Assembly (NCBI RefSeq): GCF_002102185.1
Contig: NZ_LQOW01000016.1
Span: 124,001 to 188,000 of the forward strand
From: Mycobacterium fragae
GTDB taxonomy: Bacteria; Actinomycetota; Actinomycetes; Mycobacteriales; Mycobacteriaceae
Length of the DNA: 64,000 nucleotides
Direction of reading: 5' to 3'
Notes under the pieces: model-generated
Databases searched by the model: none
Seen by the model: only the letters and a program-made list of their open reading frames with translations
What the model was told of the DNA's origin: nothing
Part shown: in pieces, positions 55,461 through 64,000 of the stretch
Position numbering within the stretch: position 1 is the stretch's first letter
Layout: each line of letters begins with the position of its first letter
Translations under genes and position numbers: made by a program

Positions 55461-56174
55461 ATGGTGCAACCCACCCAGGTCGAATCCCCCGGGGGTCTCG
55501 ATACCACCGGCAAACCTGCCGTCCTGTTCGATGTCGACGGCACTTTGGTCGATTCGAACTTTCACCACGTGGTGGCGTGGCATCGCGCGTTTCTCGACGT
55601 GGGCAAGGAGGTCCCGTGCTGGCGGATCCACGGGCTGATCGGCAGGTCAGGCTCGGAACTGGTCCGCATACTGCTCGGCGACGAGCTGGCCGCCAACCAC
55701 GGGGCACGCGTCGAGGAGCTGCACACTCGCTACTTCGTCGACAGCGGTCCCACCCTGCGCCCGCTTCCCGGCGCGCGCGAATTGCTGGAAGCGATCGTCG
55801 GGCAAGGCTGGCGAGTCGTCCTGGCCACGTCGGCGGGAGAAGAGGAGCTAAGCCTGTTGCGACGTGCGCTCGATGCCGAGGACTTGCTCTCCGAGGTCAC
55901 CTCGTCAGCCGACGCCGAGCAGGGAAAACCCGACCCCGATATCGTTACCAGCGCGCTGGATGGCATTCGCGCCGACCCGGCGCAGGCGATCTTTCTCGGC
56001 GACACCGTGTGGGATGTGCAGGCCGGGCGACGGGCCGGCGTGCCGACCGCGGCGGTGCTCAGCGGCGGGATCGCACGCGAAGCGTTGGAACACGCCGGCG
56101 CCGCGGCCATCTACGCCGGCCCGCTCGAAGTGCGCGCCCACCTGGACGAGTTCACGCAATTGCTTCGGTTGTGA
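55461..56174 (+). CDS. HAD-family hydrolase (phosphoglycolate phosphatase-like)
   Basis: 237 residues with the HAD motifs: VLFDVDGTLVDSN (nucleophile Asp), a cap domain, VVLATSA (motif II), and KPDPDIV ... IFLGDTVWDVQAGRRAGVPT (motifs III and IV). The C1-cap type suggests a sugar phosphate or phosphoglycolate substrate; specificity is unknown. AGAAGGG lies upstream. GTG at 55458 is an equally good start. Confidence 0.88.
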   Translation: MVQPTQVESPGGLDTTGKPAVLFDVDGTLVDSNFHHVVAWHRAFLDVGKEVPCWRIHGLIGRSGSELVRILLGDELAANHGARVEELHTRYFVDSGPTLRPLPGARELLEAIVGQGWRVVLATSAGEEELSLLRRALDAEDLLSEVTSSADAEQGKPDPDIVTSALDGIRADPAQAIFLGDTVWDVQAGRRAGVPTAAVLSGGIAREALEHAGAAAIYAGPLEVRAHLDEFTQLLRL

Positions 56175-56188
56175 GCCGGGTGAGCCGT

Positions 56189-57334
<1,146 letters not shown>

Positions 57335-57344
<10 letters not shown>

Positions 57345-58753
57345 TCGATGCGGGGCCAGGGCCGGGCCTCTTCGAGCTCGTATGCGAGCTCCAGCAGCCG
57401 GACTTCCTGACCGAAGTCGGTGGACAGCATCATGCCCACCGGCAGTCCGTCGGAGGATTCGGCCAGTGGCAACGAAATTGCGGGCTCGCCGGTGACGTTC
57501 TGCACCGGCGTGAAGGCGACCCAACTTTGCAGCCGGCCCATGATCTGCTCATAGTCGGCAGTCGGGTCGAGGTAACCGATCCGCGGCGTCTCATCGGCCA
57601 CCGTTGGGGTCAGCACCGCGTCATAAGTTCGGGCGAAGCGCGCCGTGTGCCGCCGGGTGGCGCGCAAGCGCATGATCGCCTGCGGGAGGCGGTGCATATT
57701 GCGGCGGGCGTGTCGGTCCAGTCCCCGCGTCAGGTTGTCCAGCCGGGTTCGGTCGAAGGTGCGGCCGATCGCGCGACGGCTGCGGATAATCTGACCCGCT
57801 GCCAACAGCCCCCAATACAACACGAAGTCGGTGACGAAGCTGCCGGGCACTGGTGGAGTTTCGACGTGGTCGACATGGTGGCCGAGCTCCTCGAGCAGGC
57901 CGGCGGTTTTCAGCGTGAGCTCACGCAGTTCGGCACCGCATTCACGTTCAAGCGATCGGGTGATGACGGCGATCTTCAGCCGCCGCTTGCCCGGATGCTT
58001 CACGTCGCCGATCGGTGGCAGCTTCGGATGACGCCAAATGCGTTCGGCCTCACGGTAGAAGGCCGCGGTGTCGCGCACCGACCGGGTCACCACCCCGTTG
58101 GTGACGAGGCGGACCGGCATCCTCCGCATGTTCTTGTCCAGCGGCAGCCGGCCGCGCGAGGGCTTCAAACCGACAAGCCCGTTGCAGCAAGCGGGAATTC
58201 GGATCGATCCGCCGCCGTCGTTGGCGTGCGCGATCGGCACGACGCCGGCCGCGACGAACGCCCCGGACCCCGACGACGATGCACCGGCGGTGCAGTCGGT
58301 GTTCCATGGGTTACGTACCGGACCCAGCCGGGGATGTTCCGCGGAGGCGCTGAATCCGTATTCGGACATCTGCGTTTTGCCCAGCAGCGCGAATCCGGTG
58401 GCCAAATACAGTTCGCTGAACTCACCGTCGAGGGGGGCCGGCCGCGGCGCCCACGCGTCGGTGCCGAACATCGTGGGCAGTCCGGCGATGTCGACGTTGT
58501 CCTTGATGAAAGTCGGTACGCCGGAAAAGAAGGCAGTGCCAGGCGGCACTGGTGTCCCAGCCGCTTCGGCGCGCGCCCGGTCGAACGCCTGAAGCGCCAA
58601 GCCGTTCAGGGCCGGGTTGACGGCCTCCGTACGCGCGATGGCGGCCTCGACCACCTCGGCCCTGCCTACCTGACCCGACTTGATCGCCTCGACCAGGCCG
58701 ACCGTGTCGAAATTCCCGAGGGCGTCGTCGCCGAACGCATGCACGTGTCGCAT
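57335..58753 (-). CDS. amiC: Amidase signature enzyme
   Basis: 472 residues, homologue of Rv2888c. The amidase-signature Ser-cisSer-Lys triad is seen as PTFIKDNVD (Lys) and TAGASSSGSGAFVAAGVVPIAHANDGGGSIRIPA (Ser-rich GSS block). Substrate unknown (aryl or aliphatic amides). A 10-bp gap separates its start from the tsf stop. Confidence 0.94.
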
Positions 58754-58763
58754 CCGGCTGATG

Positions 58764-59594
58764 CTACTGCTGACCGACCTCGAAGCGGACGAATCGGGTC
58801 ACGGTGACGCCGGCCTCGTCGAGCAGCGCCTTGACCGTCTTCTTGTTGTCGGACACCGATGGCTGCTCGAGTAGCACTGCGTCCTTGAAGAAGCCGTTCA
58901 ACCGGCCCTCGACGATCTTCGGCAGCGCCTGCTCGGGCTTGCCCTCGTTTTTGGCGGTCTCCTCGGCGATCCGGCGTTCGTTGGCCACCACATCGGCGGG
59001 AACGTCGTCGCGGGTCAGATAGCGGGCCTTGAGCGCGGCGATCTGCAGCGCGACCGCGTGCGCGGCAGCGGTGCTGGTGTCCGGGTTGTCACCCGGACCG
59101 TACTCGACCAACACGCCAACGGCCGGCGGCAGGTCGGCGGCCCGCTTGTGCAGGTAGGTCTCCACGGTGCCGTCGAAGTGGGCCACGCGGCGCAACTCCA
59201 GCTTTTCGCCGATCTTGGCGGAGAGCTCGGCGATCGCCTGCTCGACAGTCCGGTCGCCGATCTTGGCCGCTTTCAGTGCGTCGACGTCGCTGGCTTTGGC
59301 GGCCGCGGCGGCGCTCACGATCTCGTCGGCCAGCTTCTGGAACTCCGCGTTCTTGGCGACGAAGTCGGTCTCGGAGTTCAGCTCGATCAGCGCGCCGTCC
59401 TCGGCGGCGACCAGTCCCTCGGCCGTGGCTCGCTCGGCGCGCTTGCCGACGTCCTTGGCACCTTTGATCCGCAGCGCCTCGACGGCCTTGTCGAAGTCGC
59501 CGTCAGTTTCGGCCAGCGCATTTTTGCAGTCGAGCATGCCGGCGCCGGTCAGCTCACGCAGCCGCTTGACGTCGGCAGCGGTGTAGTTCGCCAA
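58764..59594 (-). CDS. tsf: Elongation factor Ts
   Basis: Nucleotide exchange factor of EF-Tu, 276 residues. Signature [34 protein letters not shown] at the N-terminus and [12 protein letters not shown] downstream. It lies 13 bp after rpsB in the universal rpsB-tsf pair. Confidence 0.98.
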   Translation of the reverse strand: MANYTAADVKRLRELTGAGMLDCKNALAETDGDFDKAVEALRIKGAKDVGKRAERATAEGLVAAEDGALIELNSETDFVAKNAEFQKLADEIVSAAAAAKASDVDALKAAKIGDRTVEQAIAELSAKIGEKLELRRVAHFDGTVETYLHKRAADLPPAVGVLVEYGPGDNPDTSTAAAHAVALQIAALKARYLTRDDVPADVVANERRIAEETAKNEGKPEQALPKIVEGRLNGFFKDAVLLEQPSVSDNKKTVKALLDEAGVTVTRFVRFEVGQQ

Positions 59595-59607
59595 TCCTCA
59601 GCCCTCC

Positions 59608-60435
59608 CTAGGAAGCATCAGTCGTCGTCGTGTCGGTGGTGGTCTCGGTGCCGGCGGCGGGGGTGGCCGAAGCCAGCAGTTCCTGCTCCCACTCGGCCAG
59701 CGGCTCGGCCGCCTCGGCCTCGGGCTTGCCGTCGCCGCGGCCCAGGCCCGCGCGGGCCTGCAGACCCTCGGCCACCGCCGAGGCGATCACCTTGGTCAGC
59801 AGGGCCGCCGAGCGGATCGCGTCGTCGTTGCCCGGGATCGGGTAGTCGACCAGGTCGGGGTCGCAGTTGGTGTCCAGGATCGCGATCACCGGGATGCCCA
59901 GTTTGCGGGCCTCGCCGACGGCGATGTGCTCCTTGTTGGTGTCCACGACCCAGACCGCCGAGGGCACCTTGTTCATGTCCCGGATGCCGCCCAGGCTGCG
60001 CTCCAGCTTGTTCTTCTCCCGGGTCAGGCCCAGGATCTCCTTTTTGGTGCGGCCCTCGAAGCCACCGGTCTGCTCCATCGCCTCGAGCTCCTTGAGGCGC
60101 TGCAGCCGCTTGTGCACGGTGGAGAAGTTGGTCAGCATGCCGCCCAGCCAGCGTTGGTTGACATACGGCATGCCGACGCGGGTGGCCTCGGCGGCGATGG
60201 ACTCCTGCGCCTGCTTCTTGGTGCCGACGAACAAAACCGTGCCACCGTGGGCGACGGTCTCCTTGACGAACTCGTACGCCTTGTCGATGAACGTCAGCGT
60301 CTGCTGCAGGTCGATGATGTAGATGCCGTTGCGGTCGGTGAAGATGAACCGCTTCATCTTGGGATTCCAGCGACGGGTCTGATGCCCGAAGTGGGTGCCG
60401 CTGTCAAGCAGCTGCTTCATGGTCACTACGGCCAT
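59608..60435 (-). CDS. rpsB: 30S ribosomal protein S2
   Basis: 275 residues. Family signatures: [53 protein letters not shown] and [26 protein letters not shown]. The acidic/Ala-rich C-terminal tail ends in a run of Thr. First gene of rpsB-tsf; its leader is the 236-bp gap to the right. Confidence 0.98.
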   Translation of the reverse strand: MAVVTMKQLLDSGTHFGHQTRRWNPKMKRFIFTDRNGIYIIDLQQTLTFIDKAYEFVKETVAHGGTVLFVGTKKQAQESIAAEATRVGMPYVNQRWLGGMLTNFSTVHKRLQRLKELEAMEQTGGFEGRTKKEILGLTREKNKLERSLGGIRDMNKVPSAVWVVDTNKEHIAVGEARKLGIPVIAILDTNCDPDLVDYPIPGNDDAIRSAALLTKVIASAVAEGLQARAGLGRGDGKPEAEAAEPLAEWEQELLASATPAAGTETTTDTTTTDAS

Positions 60436-60671
60436 GGATATGCCTTGCCTTCATGTGTCGGTTGTTGCCCGGCGACGGGTGAAGCCGGGCCCTGGTGTCT
60501 GCGGGATGCCGGACCCGTTTGTGGACGGGACCGCGCGGCACCCGTTCGGCGGCAGACACGCGAAGTCAGCCCGCTGATGCGAACTGCGCGGACGAGTTTA
60601 CACGCAGGTAGACGGTGCTTTGTCCACAGCCTGGCTGGTGGGTGCCTCGGCAGCACAGTGAACTGGGTCCG
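60436..60671 (-). promoter_or_regulatory. rpsB 5' leader with a structured region
   Basis: This 236-bp gap separates divergent rpsB and the M23-like gene. GTGTCTGC at 60495-60502 pairs exactly with GCAGACAC at 60552-60559, enclosing a GC-rich inner hairpin (around 60511-60532). In the rpsB transcript it would form about 60 nt upstream of the start. A leader fold for autoregulation is possible; I cannot assign promoter boxes firmly. Confidence 0.35.
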
Positions 60672-61163
60672 ATGCGATCTCTGGCGATCCTATTTGTATC
60701 GGCATTGCTGTGCGCTGCGCCGGTGGTGGCAGACGACGTGCGGCTGGACTGGCCGCTGCGACCACCCCCAGCGGTGGTGCGTGCGTTCGACGCCCCGTCA
60801 CCGGATTGGAACCGCGGCCACCGCGGCGTGGACCTGGCCGGTGTGCCGGGCCAGCCGGTGTACGCGGCGGGCACCGCGACCGTGATATTCGCCGGATCAT
60901 TGGCCGGACGACCGGTGGTGTCACTGGCCCACCCGGGTGGGTTGCACACCAGCTACGAGCCGGTACGAGCCGCGGTGCGGGTCGGTCAGCGTGTTGGCGC
61001 CGGTTCGGTGATCGGCGAGTTGGTGGCCGGCCACCCGGGATGCGGAGCCGCGGCGTGCCTGCATTGGGGTGCGATGTGGGGTCCGGCGTCGCGCGCGGAC
61101 TATGTGGACCCACTCGGGTTGCTGGCCTCGACCCCCATCCGGCTCAAGCCGCTGCGCGGCTAG
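60672..61163 (+). CDS. M23-like peptidase family protein, exported
   Basis: 163 residues, homologue of Rv2891. The ATG at 60672 starts a signal peptide (MRSLAILFVSALLCAAPVVA). The LytM/lysostaphin fold shows the HxxxD zinc motif in NRGHRGVDLAG and a central SLAHPGGLHTSYEPV. The usual HxH reads CLHWG, so its first His is Cys. Hydrolase activity on peptidoglycan is therefore uncertain. It converges on xerC with a 5-bp gap. Confidence 0.85.
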   Translation: MRSLAILFVSALLCAAPVVADDVRLDWPLRPPPAVVRAFDAPSPDWNRGHRGVDLAGVPGQPVYAAGTATVIFAGSLAGRPVVSLAHPGGLHTSYEPVRAAVRVGQRVGAGSVIGELVAGHPGCGAAACLHWGAMWGPASRADYVDPLGLLASTPIRLKPLRG

Positions 61164-61168
61164 AGCGG

Positions 61169-62068
61169 TCAGGCCCGCGGGTGGGCCTGGTCGTGCACCT
61201 TCCGCAACCGGGCGATGGTGACGTGGGTGTAGAGCTGGGTGGTGGCGAGGCTGGAGTGGCCCAGCAATTCCTGGACAACGCGCAGGTCGGCCCCGCCCTC
61301 GAGCAGGTGGGTGGCGGCGCTGTGGCGCAATCCGTGCGGTCCCAGGTCGGGTGCGCCGTCGACCGCGGCCACGGTCTGATGCACGACGGTGCGGGCCTGC
61401 CGCACGTCGAGGCGGCGGCCTCGGGCGCCCAGTAGCAGCGCCGGACCGGACTCCGCGGTCGCGAGGGAGGGACGTCCGTCAGCCAGCCATGCGGCCAACG
61501 CATCGGCGGCCGGCTCCCCGAACGGCGCGGTGCGCTGCTTGTCGCCCTTCCCGAGCACCCGCAGCACCCGGTGTCGGGTGTCGACGTCGTCGATGTCCAG
61601 CCCGCACAACTCGCTGACCCGAATGCCGGTGGCGTAGAGCAGTTCAACGACCAACCGGTCTCGCAGGGCCAACGGATCACCTTGCTGCGCACCGGATTTC
61701 GCAGCATCCATCGCGTCCCGCGCCTGATCCTGGCGCAGCACGGCCGGCAGGGTGCGGTGCGCCTTGGGCAGCTGCAACAGCGCGGCCGGGTCGCGGTCAA
61801 GCAGCCCTCGCCGGGCCGCCCAGGCGGTGAAGGTCTTGACCGCCGAGGTGCGACGCGCCAGCGTGGTGCGTGCCGAGCCCGCTGCGGCCTGTGCGCCGAG
61901 CCACGACCGCAGCAGCGGCAGGCTCAGGCCGTCCAGACCGTCCACCCCCCGGTCGGCGAGGAAAGCGAACAACGACCGCAGATCGCCCAGGTATGCGCGC
62001 CGGGTATGCGCCGAACGACCGCGTTGCAGCGCCAAGTAGTCGTCGAACTCGTCGAGGATCGCCTGCAC
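61169..62068 (-). CDS. xerC: Tyrosine recombinase XerC
   Basis: Resolves chromosome dimers at dif with XerD. 299 residues: the SAM-like N-terminal domain, then the catalytic domain with [12 protein letters not shown] (Arg), [11 protein letters not shown] (Lys), [15 protein letters not shown] (His/Arg), [15 protein letters not shown] (His and Tyr nucleophile). A conserved mycobacterial neighbour of rpsB and viuB, so not a sign of an integrated element. Confidence 0.97.
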   Translation of the reverse strand: MQAILDEFDDYLALQRGRSAHTRRAYLGDLRSLFAFLADRGVDGLDGLSLPLLRSWLGAQAAAGSARTTLARRTSAVKTFTAWAARRGLLDRDPAALLQLPKAHRTLPAVLRQDQARDAMDAAKSGAQQGDPLALRDRLVVELLYATGIRVSELCGLDIDDVDTRHRVLRVLGKGDKQRTAPFGEPAADALAAWLADGRPSLATAESGPALLLGARGRRLDVRQARTVVHQTVAAVDGAPDLGPHGLRHSAATHLLEGGADLRVVQELLGHSSLATTQLYTHVTIARLRKVHDQAHPRA

Positions 62069-62100
62069 GGCCCCACGGTCGCAGACGCCGGCGGCCTGGC

Positions 62101-63261
62101 TCAGCCGACGCGCCGCAATGTGTCGGGAGTGAGATCGGCCAGTGATGGATAGCCGTCGACGGCCATGATCAGGTCGGCTTCGGCCAGCAGCGCGCGCAGC
62201 ACGTGCACGACGCCGTCGACGCCGCCCAGGGCCAGACCGTAGGCGTAGGGGCGGCCGATGCCGATCGCGGTCGCGCCCAGTGCGAGCGCCTTGATGATGT
62301 CGGCGCCGCTGCGGACGCCCGAGTCGAACAGCACCGGCAGCCCGTCGGCGGCTTCGATCACCTCAGGCAGGCAGTCCAGCGCGGGCAGGCCGCCGTTGGC
62401 CTGCCGGCCGCCGTGGTTGGAGCAGTAGATGCCGTCGACACCGCCGTCCCTGGCCCGACGCGCGTCATCAGCCGAGCAGATGCCCTTCACGATCAGCGGC
62501 AGCGTGGTCAGTGAACGCAGCCATGGCAGGTCGTTCCACGTCAGCGGGCTACCGAAGATTTGGGCCCAGCGCAGCACGACGGCCTGCGGGTTCTCTTCGG
62601 GTGGTTGCGCCAGGCCGGCCCGGAACACCGGGTCGCTGGTGTAGTTGCTCAGACAATGCCCGCGCAGCTGCGGGAAGTTGGCGGTGCTCAGGTCGCGCGG
62701 ACGCCAGCCGGGCACCCAGGTGTCGAGGGTGACGATGATGCCCCGGTAGCCGGCCGCCTCCGCGCGGTGGACCAGGCTGGCGGCCAAGTCCCGGTCTTTC
62801 GGGGTGTACAGCTGAAAGAACCCGGGGGTATCGCCGAATTCGGCGGCGACGTCTTCCAGCGGGTCGGTTGTCAACGTCGACACCACCATCGGGACTCCGG
62901 TGCGCGCGGCGGCGCGGGCGGTGGCCACGTCGCCGTGGCCGTCCTGCGCGCAGATGCCGATGACACCGATCGGCGCCATGAACAGCGGCGAGGGCAGCCT
63001 CAGCCCGAACACTTCCACGGATAGGTCACGCTCGGCGGCCCCGACGAACATGCGCGGGATCAGCCCCCATCCTTCGAAGGCCGCGCAGTTGGCCCGCTGG
63101 GTGCGCTCGTCACCGGCGCCGCCCGCCACATATGACCACACCGATGGCGGCATCGCCGCGGCGGCCTTGGCCTCCAACTCCGCGTAGGCCATCGGTAACG
63201 AGGGCGCGACGCCGGACAGGCCCTGCAGGTAGATCTCGAACTGGTAATCCCCGAATGCCAT
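62101..63261 (-). CDS. Lactate 2-monooxygenase-type FMN enzyme
   Basis: FMN-dependent alpha-hydroxy-acid oxidising enzyme, 386 residues, very close to M. smegmatis lactate 2-monooxygenase in recognisable blocks: [50 protein letters not shown] and [23 protein letters not shown] with the catalytic His. It would convert L-lactate plus O2 to acetate and CO2. It lies between xerC and viuB, which adjoin in M. tuberculosis, so it is inserted here or lost there. Confidence 0.9.
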   Translation of the reverse strand: MAFGDYQFEIYLQGLSGVAPSLPMAYAELEAKAAAAMPPSVWSYVAGGAGDERTQRANCAAFEGWGLIPRMFVGAAERDLSVEVFGLRLPSPLFMAPIGVIGICAQDGHGDVATARAAARTGVPMVVSTLTTDPLEDVAAEFGDTPGFFQLYTPKDRDLAASLVHRAEAAGYRGIIVTLDTWVPGWRPRDLSTANFPQLRGHCLSNYTSDPVFRAGLAQPPEENPQAVVLRWAQIFGSPLTWNDLPWLRSLTTLPLIVKGICSADDARRARDGGVDGIYCSNHGGRQANGGLPALDCLPEVIEAADGLPVLFDSGVRSGADIIKALALGATAIGIGRPYAYGLALGGVDGVVHVLRALLAEADLIMAVDGYPSLADLTPDTLRRVG

Positions 63262-63284
63262 GCATTGAGAATGACAGCTCGCGA

Positions 63285-64000
63285 TCAGCCGGCCGCCTCA
63301 GCTTCCTCTTTACGCGCCAGCTCCTTCTTCCATTCGCGAAACGACTCCTCGGTGCGACCGCGCCGCCAGTAACCGGAGATCGACGCCCACTTCGCTTCGA
63401 CTTCGCGGTCCTTGCGGATGTAGGGCCGAAGGTTGTGCATGACCGCCTGCGCTTCACCGTGGATGAAGGCATGCACCTGCCCGGGCAGCCAGAGCGTGGT
63501 GGTGACCGCTTCGATCAGCGGCGCGTGGTCGCCGGCTCGATCCTCGGGGACGAGATCGGCGCGGCCGCCGCGGTAGATCCAATTGACCTGCACGCCCTCC
63601 GGCGCCGTTACCGGGATCTCGTCCTCGGGGTCGGCGATTTCGATGAATGCCTTACCGATTGCGTTGGCGGGCAACGCTTCCAGGGCCACGCTGATCGCAG
63701 GCAGCGCGGTCTCGTCGCCGGCGAACAGATGCCAGTCGGCCGCCGGGTCGGGCGCGTAGGCACCGCTCGGCCCCATCAAATACGCGGGCTGGCCGGGCTT
63801 CGCGTCGACGGCCCACAGTCCGGCCGCGCCGTGCTCGCCGTGTACCACGATGTCGATCGCGATCTCACGCGCGTCCGGGTCAGCACGTCGCACAGTCATC
63901 GTGCGGATCACCGGCTGACGTTCGGCGGGCAGATCGGCGAAGCTGTCCAGCGTCAGTGGTTGCGGCAGGCTCGCCACGTCGACGTCATCGGCAACGAGGA
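63285..64000 (-). CDS. viuB: Siderophore-interacting protein, 5' end outside window
   Basis: FAD-binding ferric-siderophore reductase type (Rv2895c-like). The visible 238 codons include [23 protein letters not shown] (FAD-binding RxYS-like strand), [27 protein letters not shown] and [20 protein letters not shown], the SIP signature. The frame stays open to the right edge, so the N-terminal ~45 residues are missing. It releases iron by reducing ferric-siderophore in the cytoplasm. Confidence 0.9.
   Translation of the reverse strand, partial: LVADDVDVASLPQPLTLDSFADLPAERQPVIRTMTVRRADPDAREIAIDIVVHGEHGAAGLWAVDAKPGQPAYLMGPSGAYAPDPAADWHLFAGDETALPAISVALEALPANAIGKAFIEIADPEDEIPVTAPEGVQVNWIYRGGRADLVPEDRAGDHAPLIEAVTTTLWLPGQVHAFIHGEAQAVMHNLRPYIRKDREVEAKWASISGYWRRGRTEESFREWKKELARKEEAEAAG

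Noticed and set aside
61169..62068. XerC as an integrase of a mobile island
   Set aside because: It is the core chromosomal XerC next to rpsB and viuB, with no attachment repeats, tRNA or phage genes nearby.

Overview
This is chromosomal DNA of a mycobacterium. It is high in G+C, contains a PE/PPE pair plus a second PPE gene, and shares long gene order with the Rv2848c-Rv2895c part of the M. tuberculosis chromosome: cobB-cobO-chelatase-ElaA-mqo, hydrolase-mtr, nicT, SDR-amidotransferase-glnA4, mapB, PBP-lipoprotein, GNAT-ispG-rip1-dxr, mpt83-dipZ, mpt53-rlmN-cdsA-frr-pyrH, amiC-tsf-rpsB, xerC-viuB. Several M. tuberculosis genes expected in this order are missing (aldC, mpt70, PE_PGRS48, the relBE and vapBC modules). 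Other material is inserted, so this is a non-tuberculous species. I cannot name it from sequence alone. No rRNA, tRNA, CRISPR array or intact insertion sequence was seen.

Layout. 1-5.3 kb (minus): a tightly overlapping mqo-GNAT-chelatase-cobO-cobB unit for malate oxidation and cobalamin synthesis. 5.4-10.6 kb: hydrolase and mycothione reductase, a Fur-family regulator divergent from a phosphodiesterase, and the nickel/cobalt permease NicT. 10.8-14.7 kb: a PE-PPE-unknown lipoprotein-PPE-DedA block. 14.7-18.1 kb (minus): glutamine synthetase-like glnA4 with a peptidase C26 amidotransferase, an SDR and a serine-less alpha/beta-hydrolase-fold protein. 18.3-35.4 kb: mostly housekeeping genes on the minus strand (cobQ, map, PBP, ispG, rip1, dxr, rlmN, cdsA, frr, pyrH), interrupted by a thiol-redox/secreted group (mpt83-like, dipZ, CcdA-like, mpt53).

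35.5-56.2 kb is an accessory stress and energy island. It contains a FAD-Rieske oxidoreductase, CsbD, an acyltransferase, an MPT63-like secreted protein with a Gln-Pro-Gly repeat tail, DUF3140, an SDR, a group 1h-type [NiFe] hydrogenase operon (unknown 445-aa protein, hemerythrin, small and large subunits, NifU-like, DUF5947, two small proteins), an HPII-type catalase, a seven-gene Mrp/Mbh-like antiporter operon, ChaB and DUF1360. I read a SigF-type promoter (GGTTT, 15-16 nt spacer, GGGTA) by eye in front of five units: the FAD-Rieske gene, csbD, the MPT63-like gene, the hydrogenase operon and the catalase. A weaker version lies before the acyltransferase, and weaker still before the HAD/DUF1360 pair. 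This suggests that much of the island is one stationary-phase/stress regulon in which H2 oxidation is co-expressed with oxidative-stress defence.

56.2-64 kb returns to conserved core genes: a MarR regulator divergent from a SAM methyltransferase over a shared palindromic promoter-operator, then amidase, tsf, rpsB, an M23-like protein, xerC, lactate 2-monooxygenase and a siderophore-interacting protein that runs off the right edge. cobB runs off the left edge. All functions are inferred from sequence recognition; no database search was run.
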